This document shows, one piece after another, positions 14,282 to 22,333 of a stretch of 23,371 bases of DNA (positions are counted from its first letter, which is position 1; each line of letters begins with the position of its first letter). The position numbers were made by a program, and so were the translations under genes. The notes beneath the pieces are model-generated. The model ran no database searches, was not told the DNA's origin, and saw only the letters and a list, made by a program, of their open reading frames with translations. The stretch comes from an uncultured Eubacteriales bacterium. Lineage in GTDB: Bacteria > Bacillota > Clostridia > Christensenellales > Aristaeellaceae. Location: the NCBI GenBank assembly GCA_900542395.1, contig UQNM01000037.1, forward strand, positions 1 through 23,371, written 5' to 3'.

Positions 14282-15097
14282 TTACTCCTCAGCCCTCTGC
14301 CCGTGCTTCACGCGCGGGATAAACTGCGCGGCAAAATCGCCCTTGCCCTTCTCCTTGACGTAGAAATACCCGATGATGGAGAACACGACCGCGCCGAGGA
14401 AATTCACCATCAAATCCTTCATCGTGTCGATCAGGCCGATATCCAGATAGCCGCCCAGCCCCAGCGCCTCCTGCGAGCCGTCGGAATGGACGATGATCAC
14501 ATCCGCGATATCCTTGACCGCCACAACCTTGTTGCTCCGCGTCTCATCGAGCTCGACGGTGTAGATGCTGTTGACGACCGTATCCTTCTGCATGTCCAGC
14601 TTCATCACGCGGTCGCCGGTGTATTCAAAAAACTCCCACATCACGCCGACCGTCATCGAGAAGCAGAACGCGACAATCGCCAAATAGACCGGCGAGAGCT
14701 TGAAGGAGAAATGCTCGCTCTCGTTGAGCAAATCGACCAGCGCGAAGCCGATGGCCGCGCACAGGAAGCCGTTGATGGTATGCAGCATCGTATCCCAATG
14801 CGGCACGCGGATGTAGAAGCTGTTCAACTCGCCCAGTATTTCAGCCGCGAAGATAAACAGCAGGATGATCACTTCCAGCGTGGTGGGCAATTCGACGTGC
14901 AGCTTGCGGGAAAAGAAGCTCGGCAGAATCATCAGCACCAGCGTCAGGCTGCACATGAACACGCTCTCAAAATCACGGCGCAGCGCCGCGCGGACGAGCA
15001 CGAAAATCACCAGCGCGCGGAGCACGAGATACACCGTCAGCGTCGTCTTATTTTGATAGGGGGGAATCTTCTTTTCGGGTTTGATGTTTTTCTTCAT
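14282..15097 (-). CDS. Integral membrane protein, DUF2238/YjdF-like
   Basis: A 271-residue protein with about six membrane segments (roughly 22-42, 46-62, 74-94, 108-126, 138-155 and 233-250) and a soluble stretch of about 70 residues before the last. The conserved WDTMLHTINGF (about 100-110) and GVMWEFFEY (about 150-158) fit the DUF2238/YjdF family of uncharacterised membrane proteins. GGGAGG lies six bases before the ATG. It heads a minus-strand group with recO and the sirtuin gene, with a -10 box just upstream. Function unknown. Confidence 0.7.
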   Translation of the reverse strand: MKKNIKPEKKIPPYQNKTTLTVYLVLRALVIFVLVRAALRRDFESVFMCSLTLVLMILPSFFSRKLHVELPTTLEVIILLFIFAAEILGELNSFYIRVPHWDTMLHTINGFLCAAIGFALVDLLNESEHFSFKLSPVYLAIVAFCFSMTVGVMWEFFEYTGDRVMKLDMQKDTVVNSIYTVELDETRSNKVVAVKDIADVIIVHSDGSQEALGLGGYLDIGLIDTMKDLMVNFLGAVVFSIIGYFYVKEKGKGDFAAQFIPRVKHGQRAEE

Positions 15098-15122
15098 TCA
15101 TTGCGCCTCCCGTTTTTTTCAC

Positions 15123-15128
15123 ATTATA
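15123..15128 (-). promoter_or_regulatory. -10 box before the DUF2238-like gene and recO
   Basis: TATAAT on the minus strand preceded by TGC (an extended -10-like context), 26 bp before the ATG. No good -35 is visible at the normal spacing. Confidence 0.5.
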
Positions 15129-15321
15129 GCACAATTTATGCCGCGCACGTATCTTTTTTTCGTTTCAGTCAGCCTCAAACGTCCGCGCGGCGGTTTCAGC
15201 CGGTTTTTCCTGCATTTTTATTTCTTGTTTCCTGCAAATTTTTGGTCGTTTTGGTTTTTCGACTGACCGCCGTGAATTTTTGGAGATACGCAAATTTTTC
15301 TTGATATTTTCAGAAAAACAG

Positions 15322-15350
15322 TGTACAAATCGCTTTTTCCATGCTATAAT
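15322..15350 (+). promoter_or_regulatory. Promoter of the 54-residue peptide gene
   Basis: TGTACA (15322-15327, four of six matching TTGACA) and a perfect TATAAT (15345-15350), 17 bp apart, with TGC before the -10. The leader would be about 77 bases long. Confidence 0.6.
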
Positions 15351-15433
15351 ATCCTCGATTTCAGGGCTTGGCGCACTCGTCCGAGCCGTCACAATCCTTC
15401 ATGGTTTTGAATGTTTGAAAGAGAGGCAACATT

Positions 15434-15598
15434 ATGCTGACTGTCCTTTTTGTGGTTGTTTTCCTTGCGGCTTCTGTCGGCGCGATCTCCCTGCTGGACG
15501 GTCGGCGCGCTTCTCGCGAAGTGACGAGCTATCTGCACACGGAATATCACATGGCGCGCGATTACAGCCCGACCCTCGCCCAGCTTCGCAACCTGTAA
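15434..15598 (+). CDS. 54-residue single-pass membrane peptide
   Basis: Begins MLTVLFVVVFLAASVGAISL, a single hydrophobic helix of about 20 residues, followed by a charged tail (DGRRASREV...) ending AQLRNL. GAGAGG lies seven bases before the ATG. A promoter upstream and a very clean terminator 20 bp downstream make it a self-contained one-gene transcription unit, which supports it as real although it is short. I recognise no family. It lies next to the response-regulator remnants, so it may be a leftover of a two-component locus, but this is only a neighbourhood argument. Confidence 0.6.
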   Translation: MLTVLFVVVFLAASVGAISLLDGRRASREVTSYLHTEYHMARDYSPTLAQLRNL

Positions 15599-15618
15599 GA
15601 CCCTCAATTCGTCGTCTG

Positions 15619-15646
15619 CGCTCCCCTTTATGGGGAGCGTTTTTTT
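15619..15646 (+). terminator. Strong rho-independent terminator
   Basis: CGCTCCCC and GGGGAGCG form an 8-bp stem with a short loop, followed by seven T residues. It ends the 54-residue peptide transcript. Confidence 0.92.
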
Positions 15647-15759
15647 GATTGATTTGAAAAGCGCCGCAATGCTTTCAAAATTTTCCCACATTGTTCGGCG
15701 CGTGTTCCATTTTGTTTCACAGCTTCGGCGTAGACTGTTTCCATTCCATCAAAAGGGGA

Positions 15760-15921
15760 CGGCACTATGCGGATATCGCCCGGCGCGTCTGGGGCGAGGA
15801 AAACGCGGGCAGCGAATTGATCTGGGTGCACATCTCCGCCCTGCGGGGAAAGCTGGCTCAAATCGAGGCGCAGGCAAAAATCCGCACCTATCGCGGACAG
15901 GGGTACGCGCTGGAGATCTAA
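15760..15921 (+). pseudogene. Response-regulator remnant: C-terminal half of an OmpR-type winged helix
   Basis: The frame RHYADIARRVWGEENAGSEL followed by IWVHISALRGKL and IRTYRGQGYALEI is the recognition-helix and wing part of an OmpR/PhoB DNA-binding domain, ending at its natural stop. The receiver domain and the first half of the DNA-binding domain are missing; upstream sequence in this frame has no family resemblance and a terminator lies at 15619-15646. So this is a 5'-truncated gene, about 53 codons long. Its last 69 bp recur at 17118-17186. Confidence 0.75.
15853..15921. repeat. 69-bp direct repeat, copy A
   Basis: The last 69 bp of the response-regulator remnant. It matches 17118-17186 at 65 of 69 positions in the same orientation. 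The secreted-protein gene lies exactly between the copies, its stop codon six bases beyond copy A. Confidence 0.9.
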
Positions 15922-15927
15922 AACCAA

Positions 15928-17088
15928 TTATTCTGTCTTTGGGGAAAAATAACAGACCTCTTCTTCTGACAGTTTGACGATTTGGCAACCGCCGTTCCCA
16001 TCTTTGCAAGCAAATTGAAGCGGGTCGGTGGTGTTTTTCAAAAAGCGTGCTTCCCCATTCCATTTCGTTACAGGAATGAGCGTTTCATCTTCGGATAATA
16101 TGCAGATTTCGCTGTCGTAATGCGTCGGATTGATCGCCTTGCTTTTCAGGAAGAAGAGTTGTTCTCCGGACGGGATGACATTTTCTACAACCTCATCCAT
16201 GGCAAGAGCGATTTCTGTTGTCGCCGTAAAGCTGATTTCATCTTCCTTCGCATCCCCCAGCGCAGCGGTATAGAGCTCATAACCCCGCGTGTCTGCCTGA
16301 TTTTTTTCTTGCAGAAAGAAAAGCATGCCATGGCTGACGGCAAGGTTTCCGGCACAGGACGATAAATCTGTTTTGTATTGTGCCAATTCATGCGAATCAG
16401 GCGAATAGGACAGCAGATACACCGCGCCCTGTTTTCCTTCGATTATATCATCCGCTTCATATATCATGTAATAACGGTCATCGAGGTCTATGCATGTCGC
16501 TCGAAGACCATACGCAAAAGGAAGCTCGATGAAGGAACCGTCCGGCACATAGGTCAGCTTGGCCGGTACATTGTGGCCTTCGCCGAAAGGCCACATTTCA
16601 AGCGTGTACGGATATTGGGAGTCTATATAGCGAAAGGCTTCCTCCGGCTGAAGAATTGAGTCGAATGACGTGAAGCGTCGCTCTCCGTCAAAACTCCAGC
16701 TCTTAGAAACATACCGTTCGAAAACGTGATCCCAATAGTATTCAAAAACGATCCGATCAGAACGAACTTCGTTTTGATAGAAAAAAGCGTCCGCATCCTC
16801 TTGAAGGATATCTACTTGGAGCACGGGAAAATTCCATACGCTCTGCCCAAACGCATCAAAAACCTCAACGATACAGTTGGAAACATCCGTGTGTCCCTGT
16901 TCTAACCAGAATTCTGATGAATTCGGCGTAAAATAAACCGCTTGGTAGTACCCGTTGGGCAAAAGAAAAATATTGGGAAAATCAATCGGCGAATAGCTGA
17001 ACTGTAGAGGTACTATTTCAGAAGCAAATGCGCTGGAAACGGTTAAAAGCACGAGCGCAAACATGAGGAAAAAAACCGGCTTCTTCAT
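15928..17088 (-). CDS. Secreted protein of unknown function
   Basis: A 386-residue protein with a signal peptide (MKKPVFFLMFALVLLTVSSA, cleavage probably after AFA-S). The rest is rich in aromatic and acidic residues with repeated beta-strand-like stretches (for example MLFFLQEKNQAD, YYMIYEADDIIEG, YELYTAALGD), which could be a beta-propeller or similar, but I recognise no family. The start at 17088 has AAGGAAGG upstream; a longer frame to 17142 runs into the flanking repeat. The gene is AT-richer than its neighbours and is framed by two copies of a response-regulator 3' end, so it looks inserted. It follows cobQ in the same direction at 94 bp with no clear terminator between, so it may be read from the cob operon. 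Confidence 0.7.
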   Translation of the reverse strand: MKKPVFFLMFALVLLTVSSAFASEIVPLQFSYSPIDFPNIFLLPNGYYQAVYFTPNSSEFWLEQGHTDVSNCIVEVFDAFGQSVWNFPVLQVDILQEDADAFFYQNEVRSDRIVFEYYWDHVFERYVSKSWSFDGERRFTSFDSILQPEEAFRYIDSQYPYTLEMWPFGEGHNVPAKLTYVPDGSFIELPFAYGLRATCIDLDDRYYMIYEADDIIEGKQGAVYLLSYSPDSHELAQYKTDLSSCAGNLAVSHGMLFFLQEKNQADTRGYELYTAALGDAKEDEISFTATTEIALAMDEVVENVIPSGEQLFFLKSKAINPTHYDSEICILSEDETLIPVTKWNGEARFLKNTTDPLQFACKDGNGGCQIVKLSEEEVCYFSPKTE

Positions 17089-17114
17089 AGTGAATTCCTT
17101 CCTTATCCGAAAAT

Positions 17115-17186
17115 GATCTGGCTCAAATCGAGGCGCAGGCAAAAATCCGCACCTATCGCAGGCAGGGGTACGCGCTGGAGGTTTAA
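17115..17186 (+). pseudogene. Second response-regulator remnant, direct repeat copy B
   Basis: The frame DLAQIEAQAKIRTYRRQGYA, then LEV and a TAA stop, is the last 23 codons of the same OmpR-type DNA-binding domain as at 15760-15921. The 69 bp at 17118-17186 differ from copy A at only four positions, giving G-to-R and I-to-V changes. It touches the cobQ stop codon (17183-17185) on the other strand. Confidence 0.8.
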
Positions 17187-18670
17187 GGCGCTTTCATCCC
17201 CATCGCGCGATACACCGCGCCCATATCCAGCGCCTTGCGCACGCCGTCGGCCAGCAGGTCAAACTGCGCCTGCCGATATTCCGCCATCGACGTCGGGCGG
17301 GTCTCCCTGGGCGAAATGCCCTTGCGCGCGCACAACAGCTTCACCAGCGCCTGTGTCAGCTCGCCGCTGTCAAACAGGCCGTGCAGATACGTGCCGAACA
17401 CATTTTTGCAGACGCAGCCCTCCGGCGTTCCGTCCGCCAGACGGCAAAACGGCTCCCCGTTCACCGTCGTCCGCCCGTTGTGGATTTCGTACCCCGTCAT
17501 CCGCGCGCCTGCAAACGGCGCGCCCAGCGCGACGGCGCGCACCTGCGTGCGCCGCTTCTGCGCGTCAAACGTCGTCCGCGTCGGCAGAAGCCCAAGCCCC
17601 GCGAGCGACATGGGCTTCCCGCTCTCCGTGCCCGCCGGGTCGTCGAGCGTCTGCCCAAGCATCTGATACCCGCCGCAGACCCCGAGCACCGGCGTTTGCG
17701 CCTGCGCCAGCCTGCGCACCGCCGCTTCCAGCCCGCTCTGCCGCAGCCAGAGCAAATCCTCCATCGTGTTCTTCGTGCCCGGCAGAATCACCAGATCGGG
17801 CGCGCCCAACTCCCGCGCGCGCTGCACATAGCGAACGCCCAGCAGCTCGTGCTGCTCCAGCGGGATGAAGTCCGTGAAATTGCTGATGTGCGGCAGGCGG
17901 ATGACGGCCACATCCAGCGGCTTGACCGCGTCCCTGGCGTTCAGCCGCTCGGAGAGGGAATCCTCATCCTCGATTTCCACATGCAGATACGGCACAACGC
18001 CCAGCACCGGCAGCCCCGTCTTTTCCTCCAGCATCGCCAGACCGGGGCGCAGGATATCCACATCGCCGCGGAACTTGTTGATCACCAGCCCCACGATGCG
18101 CGCGCGCTCCTCCGGCTCGAGCAGCGCGACCGTGCCGTAAAGCTGGGCGAACACGCCGCCCCGGTCGATGTCCCCGGCCAGCAGCACCGGCGCGTCCACC
18201 AGCTTGGCCAGCCCCATGTTCACGATGTCGTCCGCCTTGAGGTTGATTTCCGCCGGGCTGCCCGCGCCCTCGATGACGACGATATCCGCCTCCGCACTCA
18301 GGCTGTCAAACGCCGCGAGGATTTCGGGAATGAGCTGACGCTTCATCTTGAAATACGCCGCCGCGCTCATCTGCCCGCGCACCTCGCCGCCCACGATCAC
18401 CTGGCTGCCCGTGTCGCTGCTCGGCTTGAGCAGAATCGGGTTCATGCGCACGTCCGGCTCAACGCCCGCGGCCTGCGCCTGCACCACCTGCGCGCGCCCC
18501 ATTTCCAGCCCGTCGCGGGTGACGAAGCTGTTGAGCGCCATGTTCTGGCTTTTGAACGGCGCGACGCGGTAGCCGTCCTGCGCGAAGATGCGGCAAAGCG
18601 CCGCGCAGAGCAGGCTCTTCCCCGCGCCGCTCATCGTCCCCTGCACCATGATGCGTTTTGCCCTGCTCAT
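17183..18670 (-). CDS. cobQ: Cobyric acid synthase CobQ/CbiP
   Basis: A 495-residue enzyme that amidates four side chains of adenosylcobyrinic acid a,c-diamide using glutamine and ATP. The N-terminal synthetase half has the modified P-loop MVQGTMSGAGKS (8-19) and FKSQNMALNS; the C-terminal half is a class I glutamine amidotransferase with nucleophile C332 in GVCGGYQMLG and H430 in YLHGLFD. Length is normal. Its ATG overlaps the cobD stop by four bases (ATGA). It is the last gene of the overlapping cob operon and ends against the response-regulator remnant. Confidence 0.96.
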   Translation of the reverse strand: MSRAKRIMVQGTMSGAGKSLLCAALCRIFAQDGYRVAPFKSQNMALNSFVTRDGLEMGRAQVVQAQAAGVEPDVRMNPILLKPSSDTGSQVIVGGEVRGQMSAAAYFKMKRQLIPEILAAFDSLSAEADIVVIEGAGSPAEINLKADDIVNMGLAKLVDAPVLLAGDIDRGGVFAQLYGTVALLEPEERARIVGLVINKFRGDVDILRPGLAMLEEKTGLPVLGVVPYLHVEIEDEDSLSERLNARDAVKPLDVAVIRLPHISNFTDFIPLEQHELLGVRYVQRARELGAPDLVILPGTKNTMEDLLWLRQSGLEAAVRRLAQAQTPVLGVCGGYQMLGQTLDDPAGTESGKPMSLAGLGLLPTRTTFDAQKRRTQVRAVALGAPFAGARMTGYEIHNGRTTVNGEPFCRLADGTPEGCVCKNVFGTYLHGLFDSGELTQALVKLLCARKGISPRETRPTSMAEYRQAQFDLLADGVRKALDMGAVYRAMGMKAP

Positions 18671-19719
18671 GCCAGCACCTCCCGCAGCGCGGCCAAAAGC
18701 GCGTCGTTTTCGCGCCTCGTGCGCACCGCCGTCCTATACCACGTGTCGTCCAGCCCCGGATAGTTGCCGCAGCGCCGGATGAGCGCGCCGCGCGCCTCCA
18801 GCCGCTCCCCCAGCGTCTCATCCGCGCGAAAGAGCAGGTAATTCGCCCGTCCCTCGATCACGCGCAGCCCCAGCGCCCGAAGCCCCGCCAGCAGATACGG
18901 CCTTTCCGTCTCGATCAGCGCGCGCACCTGGCGGACGTAGTCCCGCTGTGTCAGCGCCGCCAGCCCCGCCGCCTGCGCCAGAGCGGAGACCGCCCACGGC
19001 TGACCCGCGCGCCGCATCCGCTCGAGCAGCGCTGTGTCCGCGCAGAGGCCGTAGCCCAGCCGAACGCCCGCCATGCCGTAGAGCTTGGTGAACGCCTTGA
19101 GGATGAACAGGCCGCCGTGCGCCGCCAGCTCCGGTTTCATCGTCAGCGCCTCGCCGTCCGGCAGAAAATCCAGAAAACACTCGTCCACCGCCAGCAGCGC
19201 GCCGACCGCCTCGCATTTTGCCAAAATCCGCCGCATCAGCGCCCTGTCCGCCGCCTGCCCCGTCGGGTTGTTCGGCTGGCAGAGGAACACGATCTCGACC
19301 GGCGGCTGAATCGTGTCCAAAACACCCTCGGTCAGCGCAAAATCGTTTGCTTCGGTCAGCGCGTAGCGGCGAACGTCGCAGCCGACCGTTTCCAGCGCCG
19401 CCTCGTATTCCGCGAACGTCGGCGCGAGAACCAGCGCGTGCTTTGGCCGTTTGGCCAGCGCGAGCCGGAAAATCAAATCCGCCGCGCCGTTTCCGCAGAG
19501 AATCCAATTCTTCGGAACGCCTTCCGCCTCGCCGAGCGCCGCGCAAAGCTCGCGGCAGAGCGGGTCGGGATAGCGATCCGCCCGATATGCCGCCGCGCCG
19601 ATGGCCCGCGCCACCGCCTCCGGCGTCCCCAACGGGCTGACGTTGGCCGAAAAATCCAGCGCGTCCCGCCCGTATTTCTCCCGATAGCCGACGGTATCGC
19701 CGCCATGCACCAGCCTCAT
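18667..19719 (-). CDS. cobD: Threonine-phosphate decarboxylase CobD
   Basis: A 350-residue PLP enzyme of the aminotransferase class I/II fold. CobD makes (R)-1-amino-2-propanol phosphate, the linker of the lower nucleotide loop. LDFSANVSPLGTPEAV (21-36), CGNGAADLIF (75-84), CQPNNPTG (147-154) and the PLP lysine K212 in AFTKLYGMAGVRLGY are visible. Histidinol-phosphate aminotransferases look similar, but the position between cbiB and cobQ and the FSANVSPLG opening favour CobD. The start at 19719 has GGGGTGA upstream; the frame extension to 19776 overlaps cbiB. It starts seven bp after the cbiB stop. Confidence 0.9.
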   Translation of the reverse strand: MRLVHGGDTVGYREKYGRDALDFSANVSPLGTPEAVARAIGAAAYRADRYPDPLCRELCAALGEAEGVPKNWILCGNGAADLIFRLALAKRPKHALVLAPTFAEYEAALETVGCDVRRYALTEANDFALTEGVLDTIQPPVEIVFLCQPNNPTGQAADRALMRRILAKCEAVGALLAVDECFLDFLPDGEALTMKPELAAHGGLFILKAFTKLYGMAGVRLGYGLCADTALLERMRRAGQPWAVSALAQAAGLAALTQRDYVRQVRALIETERPYLLAGLRALGLRVIEGRANYLLFRADETLGERLEARGALIRRCGNYPGLDDTWYRTAVRTRRENDALLAALREVLA

Positions 19720-19726
19720 CGCTTTT

Positions 19727-20683
19727 TCACCCCAAAATCCATCTGATTCCCGCCGCCGCCACCAGCCCCAGCACACCGGCCGCGCGCATCATCCGGTTCG
19801 CCCGCAGGATGTCCTCCGGCTCAATCGGGCGCGCCGCGTCGCCAATGGTCGGCTTGTCGTAATACTGGCCGAAATACGTCGCCGGTCCGGCCAACTGAAC
19901 GCCCAGCGCCCCGGCGCAGGCGCTTTCCGTCTGCGCGCTGTTCGGGCTGGCGTGGTTGCGCCGGTCGCGCCGCCAGATTCGCCACGCACCCTTCGCGTCG
20001 TTTCCCGTCAGCGCCGCCGCGGCCACCCACAGGAGCGCCGCGATTCGGCTGGGCAGGTAATTCGCCGCGTCGTCCAGCCTGGCCGCCGCGCGCCCGAAAT
20101 GCAGATATCGCTCGTTTTTATAGCCCACCATGCTGTCCATCGTGTTGACGGCCTTGTAGGTCAGCGCCAGCGGCGCGCCGCCGAGCATCATGTAAAACAG
20201 CGGCGCAATCACGCCGTCGCTCGCGTTTTCTGCAACCGTTTCCACCGCCGCCCGGATCACGCCCTCGCGCGTCAGCGCCTCCGTGTCCCGCCCGACGATG
20301 CGGCCGACCGCCTGCCGCGCCGCGGGCAGGTCGTCCCTTTGGAGCTGGCGATAGACGTTCGTGCTCTCCTGCGCCAGCCCCGTCGCCGCCAGCGCCTGCG
20401 CGCACCACAGCAGCTCCGCGGCGAAGCCCAGCGCCGGGTGAATGGCCGCAAGCGCCCGGCAGACGCCGCCGGTCAGCAGCAGCGTGCCCACCGGCAGCAC
20501 AATCGCCATTGTCAGCCCGGCCAGCCGTTCGCCGCGCGGCGTTTGGGGCAGGCGCTTTCTCAAGCCGCTTTCCAGCGCGGCGATTGTCCTGCCCATGATG
20601 ACCACGGGATGCGTCAGCCACGCCGGGTCGCCAAAAATCCAATCGAGCGCGAAGCCGCCGAGCATCGCATACAGGATGTTCAT
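19727..20683 (-). CDS. cbiB: Adenosylcobinamide-phosphate synthase CbiB
   Basis: A 318-residue membrane protein that joins the aminopropanol (phosphate) arm to cobyric acid. Family hallmarks are FALDWIFGDP (11-20), HPVVIMG (25-31), VGRIVGRDT, AVETVAENASDGVIAPLFY (about 161-179), NTMDSMVGYKNERY and the late GQYYDKPTIGD segment. The start at 20683 has GGAGG eight bases upstream; the longer frame reaches into cobC. It overlaps the cobC stop by four bases. Called CobD in the aerobic naming scheme. Confidence 0.95.
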   Translation of the reverse strand: MNILYAMLGGFALDWIFGDPAWLTHPVVIMGRTIAALESGLRKRLPQTPRGERLAGLTMAIVLPVGTLLLTGGVCRALAAIHPALGFAAELLWCAQALAATGLAQESTNVYRQLQRDDLPAARQAVGRIVGRDTEALTREGVIRAAVETVAENASDGVIAPLFYMMLGGAPLALTYKAVNTMDSMVGYKNERYLHFGRAAARLDDAANYLPSRIAALLWVAAAALTGNDAKGAWRIWRRDRRNHASPNSAQTESACAGALGVQLAGPATYFGQYYDKPTIGDAARPIEPEDILRANRMMRAAGVLGLVAAAGIRWILG

Positions 20684-21276
20684 GCCTTTTCCTCCATATA
20701 ACAGACCGTTTTCACCACGCGCAGCACCCGCCGCTCCGGCCACTGCGCCGCATCCAGCACGAAGCCGCCCGCAAGCGGCGCGTTCCAGTCGTAATAAGCC
20801 CGATGCGGCTCGGCAAAGCGGCTGAGCGCGGCCATCTGTGTGCCGCCGTGCGCGACGATGACCAGCCGCTCCGCCCCGCGCGCCAGCGCCTCATCGACCA
20901 GCCGCTCAAACGCGCGGCAGACCCGCGCGCAGAACGCCGCTTTGCCCTCCCCGTTCGGGCAGGCGGCATCCCCGCCGGAAGCCAGCCACGCGCGGTAGGC
21001 CGGATCGTCCTTCAGCTCGCCGTAGGTTTTCCCCTCGAAGTCGCCGAAATCCATCTCCCGCAGGTCGTCTTCAACCGCCTGCCGCGCGCCGGGGAAAATC
21101 GCCGCCGCCGTCTGCGCCGTTCGGCAGAGGGCGGTCACAAAGACGACGTCCGGCGCAAAATCCGCCGCTCTGAGCCGCGCCCTTCCGCGCGCCGAAAGCG
21201 GGATATCGCTTTTCCCCTGATAGCGGCGCTGCGCGTTATACGCCGTCTCCCCGTGGCGAAGCAGCACAATCAGCAT
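20680..21276 (-). CDS. cobC: Histidine phosphatase, probable alpha-ribazole phosphatase CobC
   Basis: A 198-residue phosphoglycerate-mutase-like phosphatase with the catalytic LLRHGET motif (H8), R-type substrate contacts in TALCRTAQTA, E74 in REMDFGDFEG and H143 in VIVAHGG. In this operon it most likely removes the phosphate from alpha-ribazole phosphate or adenosylcobalamin phosphate. The start at 21276 has GGGAG upstream. It overlaps the preceding short cobU-like gene by seven bases and cbiB by four. General phosphatases share the fold, so substrate is assigned by context. Confidence 0.88.
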   Translation of the reverse strand: MLIVLLRHGETAYNAQRRYQGKSDIPLSARGRARLRAADFAPDVVFVTALCRTAQTAAAIFPGARQAVEDDLREMDFGDFEGKTYGELKDDPAYRAWLASGGDAACPNGEGKAAFCARVCRAFERLVDEALARGAERLVIVAHGGTQMAALSRFAEPHRAYYDWNAPLAGGFVLDAAQWPERRVLRVVKTVCYMEEKA

Positions 21277-21587
21277 GGCATTTCTCCCTTGAGCACCGTC
21301 GCAATGCCGCAAAACATCTCGATCACCGTGTCCGCGCGCGCGGCCAGCAGGCAGGCCAGACGGCCGGCCGCCTCCCGCGCCCGCCGCTGTTCGGCCTCGA
21401 GCGGCACAATGCCGCCGCCGATTTCCGTCGCCATCACCACATCGTATTGCGCCGCCAGCTCGTCGGCCAGCCGCTCAAGGTCCTCCGCCCCCGCCGCCAG
21501 CGCCTGCGCGTCGGCCATCTGCCGCCCGCCGAGCCTCCGCGCGAACGTCCGCTTGCCGCTGTACAGCGGCCCCGTAATGAAGATCAT
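21270..21587 (-). CDS. Short CobU-like protein
   Basis: A 105-residue protein starting MIFITGPLYSGKRTFARRL, a P-loop like that of CobU (adenosylcobinamide kinase/guanylyltransferase) but missing the middle part of the enzyme. Later segments correspond to CobU: ATEIGGGIVPLE (53-64) resembles the SNEVG-IVP region, and RRAREAAGRLACLLAARADT (68-87) the RR-R-LGR-N region. It has GGAGGTG upstream and overlaps cobS by four bases, so it is translated as part of the operon. A full CobU is encoded two genes earlier, so this is a shortened paralogue with an unknown job, perhaps a regulatory or partner subunit. Confidence 0.75.
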   Translation of the reverse strand: MIFITGPLYSGKRTFARRLGGRQMADAQALAAGAEDLERLADELAAQYDVVMATEIGGGIVPLEAEQRRAREAAGRLACLLAARADTVIEMFCGIATVLKGEMPC

Positions 21588-22333
21588 CCCAGCCACCTCC
21601 CGGAAAGCAGCAGCGCCGCCAGCATCCAAAGCTCCGCCCGCTGCAAAAACCAGCCCGCCAAATCCCCGGTGACGCCGCCGAACTGCTTCACCGCCACGGC
21701 GCGATACCGCCATAGCGCCGCCAGCGCCGCCAGCACGAGCAGCCCGCCGCCCATGCACGCCATCCCCCCGCCGACGCAGACGCTCATCGTCAGCAGCGCC
21801 GCCTTCACGCGCCGCCTGTCCGCCGCCGTCGCGAACGTGTGCGCCAGCCCGGTGTTCTTCGCCATCGGGAACGCGGCCACCGCATAGCCGGACAGACAGC
21901 GCTCCAAAACGAGCGCCAGCAGCCAGATCAGGCCGACGCGTGGCGTAAACCGCACGCACGCGCAGAGCGCAAAATACAGCGTGAAATAGCTGCACAGGCG
22001 AATCACCGCGAACGCGCCGCAATGCGGGTCCTTGAGGATATCGAGCTTTTTCTCGCGGTCGCCGTAGCTTGAAAGCGCATCCGACGTGTCCGCGTAGCCG
22101 TCCAGATGGATCCCGCCCGTCACCGCGACGGGAATCAGGCAAAAGCCCGCCGCCCGGAGCATATCCGGCAGCGGAAGCGCCCCGCAGACGCACCAAAGCG
22201 CGCCGATCACCGCGCCGATCAGCGGAAACGCGGCCATCGCGTAGCGCATGTTCCGCTCGTTCCAGTCGATCCGCGGCACGGGCAGCGCGGAAAACATCGC
22301 AAACGCCACGCCGATCGTCTCAAGCACGACCAA
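21584..22333 (-). CDS. cobS: Adenosylcobinamide-GDP ribazoletransferase CobS
   Basis: A 249-residue membrane enzyme that joins AdoCbi-GDP with alpha-ribazole (or its phosphate). It has AMFSALPVP near the N terminus, the signature GGIHLDGYADTSDAL (about 73-87), LKDPHCGAFAV and KQFGGVTGDLAGW near the C terminus, with about six membrane segments. The start is taken at a TTG (22333) because AAGGAGG lies eight bases before it and homology begins at once; an ATG at 22387 lies deep inside cobU and a GTG at 22327 is too far from the binding site. With the TTG start it overlaps cobU by 14 bases. Confidence 0.92.
   Translation of the reverse strand: MVVLETIGVAFAMFSALPVPRIDWNERNMRYAMAAFPLIGAVIGALWCVCGALPLPDMLRAAGFCLIPVAVTGGIHLDGYADTSDALSSYGDREKKLDILKDPHCGAFAVIRLCSYFTLYFALCACVRFTPRVGLIWLLALVLERCLSGYAVAAFPMAKNTGLAHTFATAADRRRVKAALLTMSVCVGGGMACMGGGLLVLAALAALWRYRAVAVKQFGGVTGDLAGWFLQRAELWMLAALLLSGRWLG

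Larger units (their letters stand above)
15098..15433. other. 336-bp divergent intergenic region
   Basis: Separates the DUF2238-like gene (minus) from the 54-residue peptide gene (plus). It is AT-rich, with many T-tracts, and holds promoter-like elements facing each way (15123-15128 and 15322-15350). Nothing else is recognised in it. Confidence 0.6.

Noticed and set aside
15123..15433. Riboswitch or structured RNA in the 336-bp intergenic region
   Set aside because: No known aptamer pattern was recognised; the region is mostly T-tracts with promoter elements.
15280..15648. 122-codon plus-strand frame over the 54-residue peptide gene
   Set aside because: It would start upstream of the promoter at 15322-15350, lacks a ribosome binding site and runs into the terminator stem. 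The 54-codon frame fits the signals better.
17113..17868. 251-codon plus-strand frame starting in response-regulator copy B
   Set aside because: It is in a different frame from the regulator remnant, is antisense to cobQ and has a low-complexity composition.
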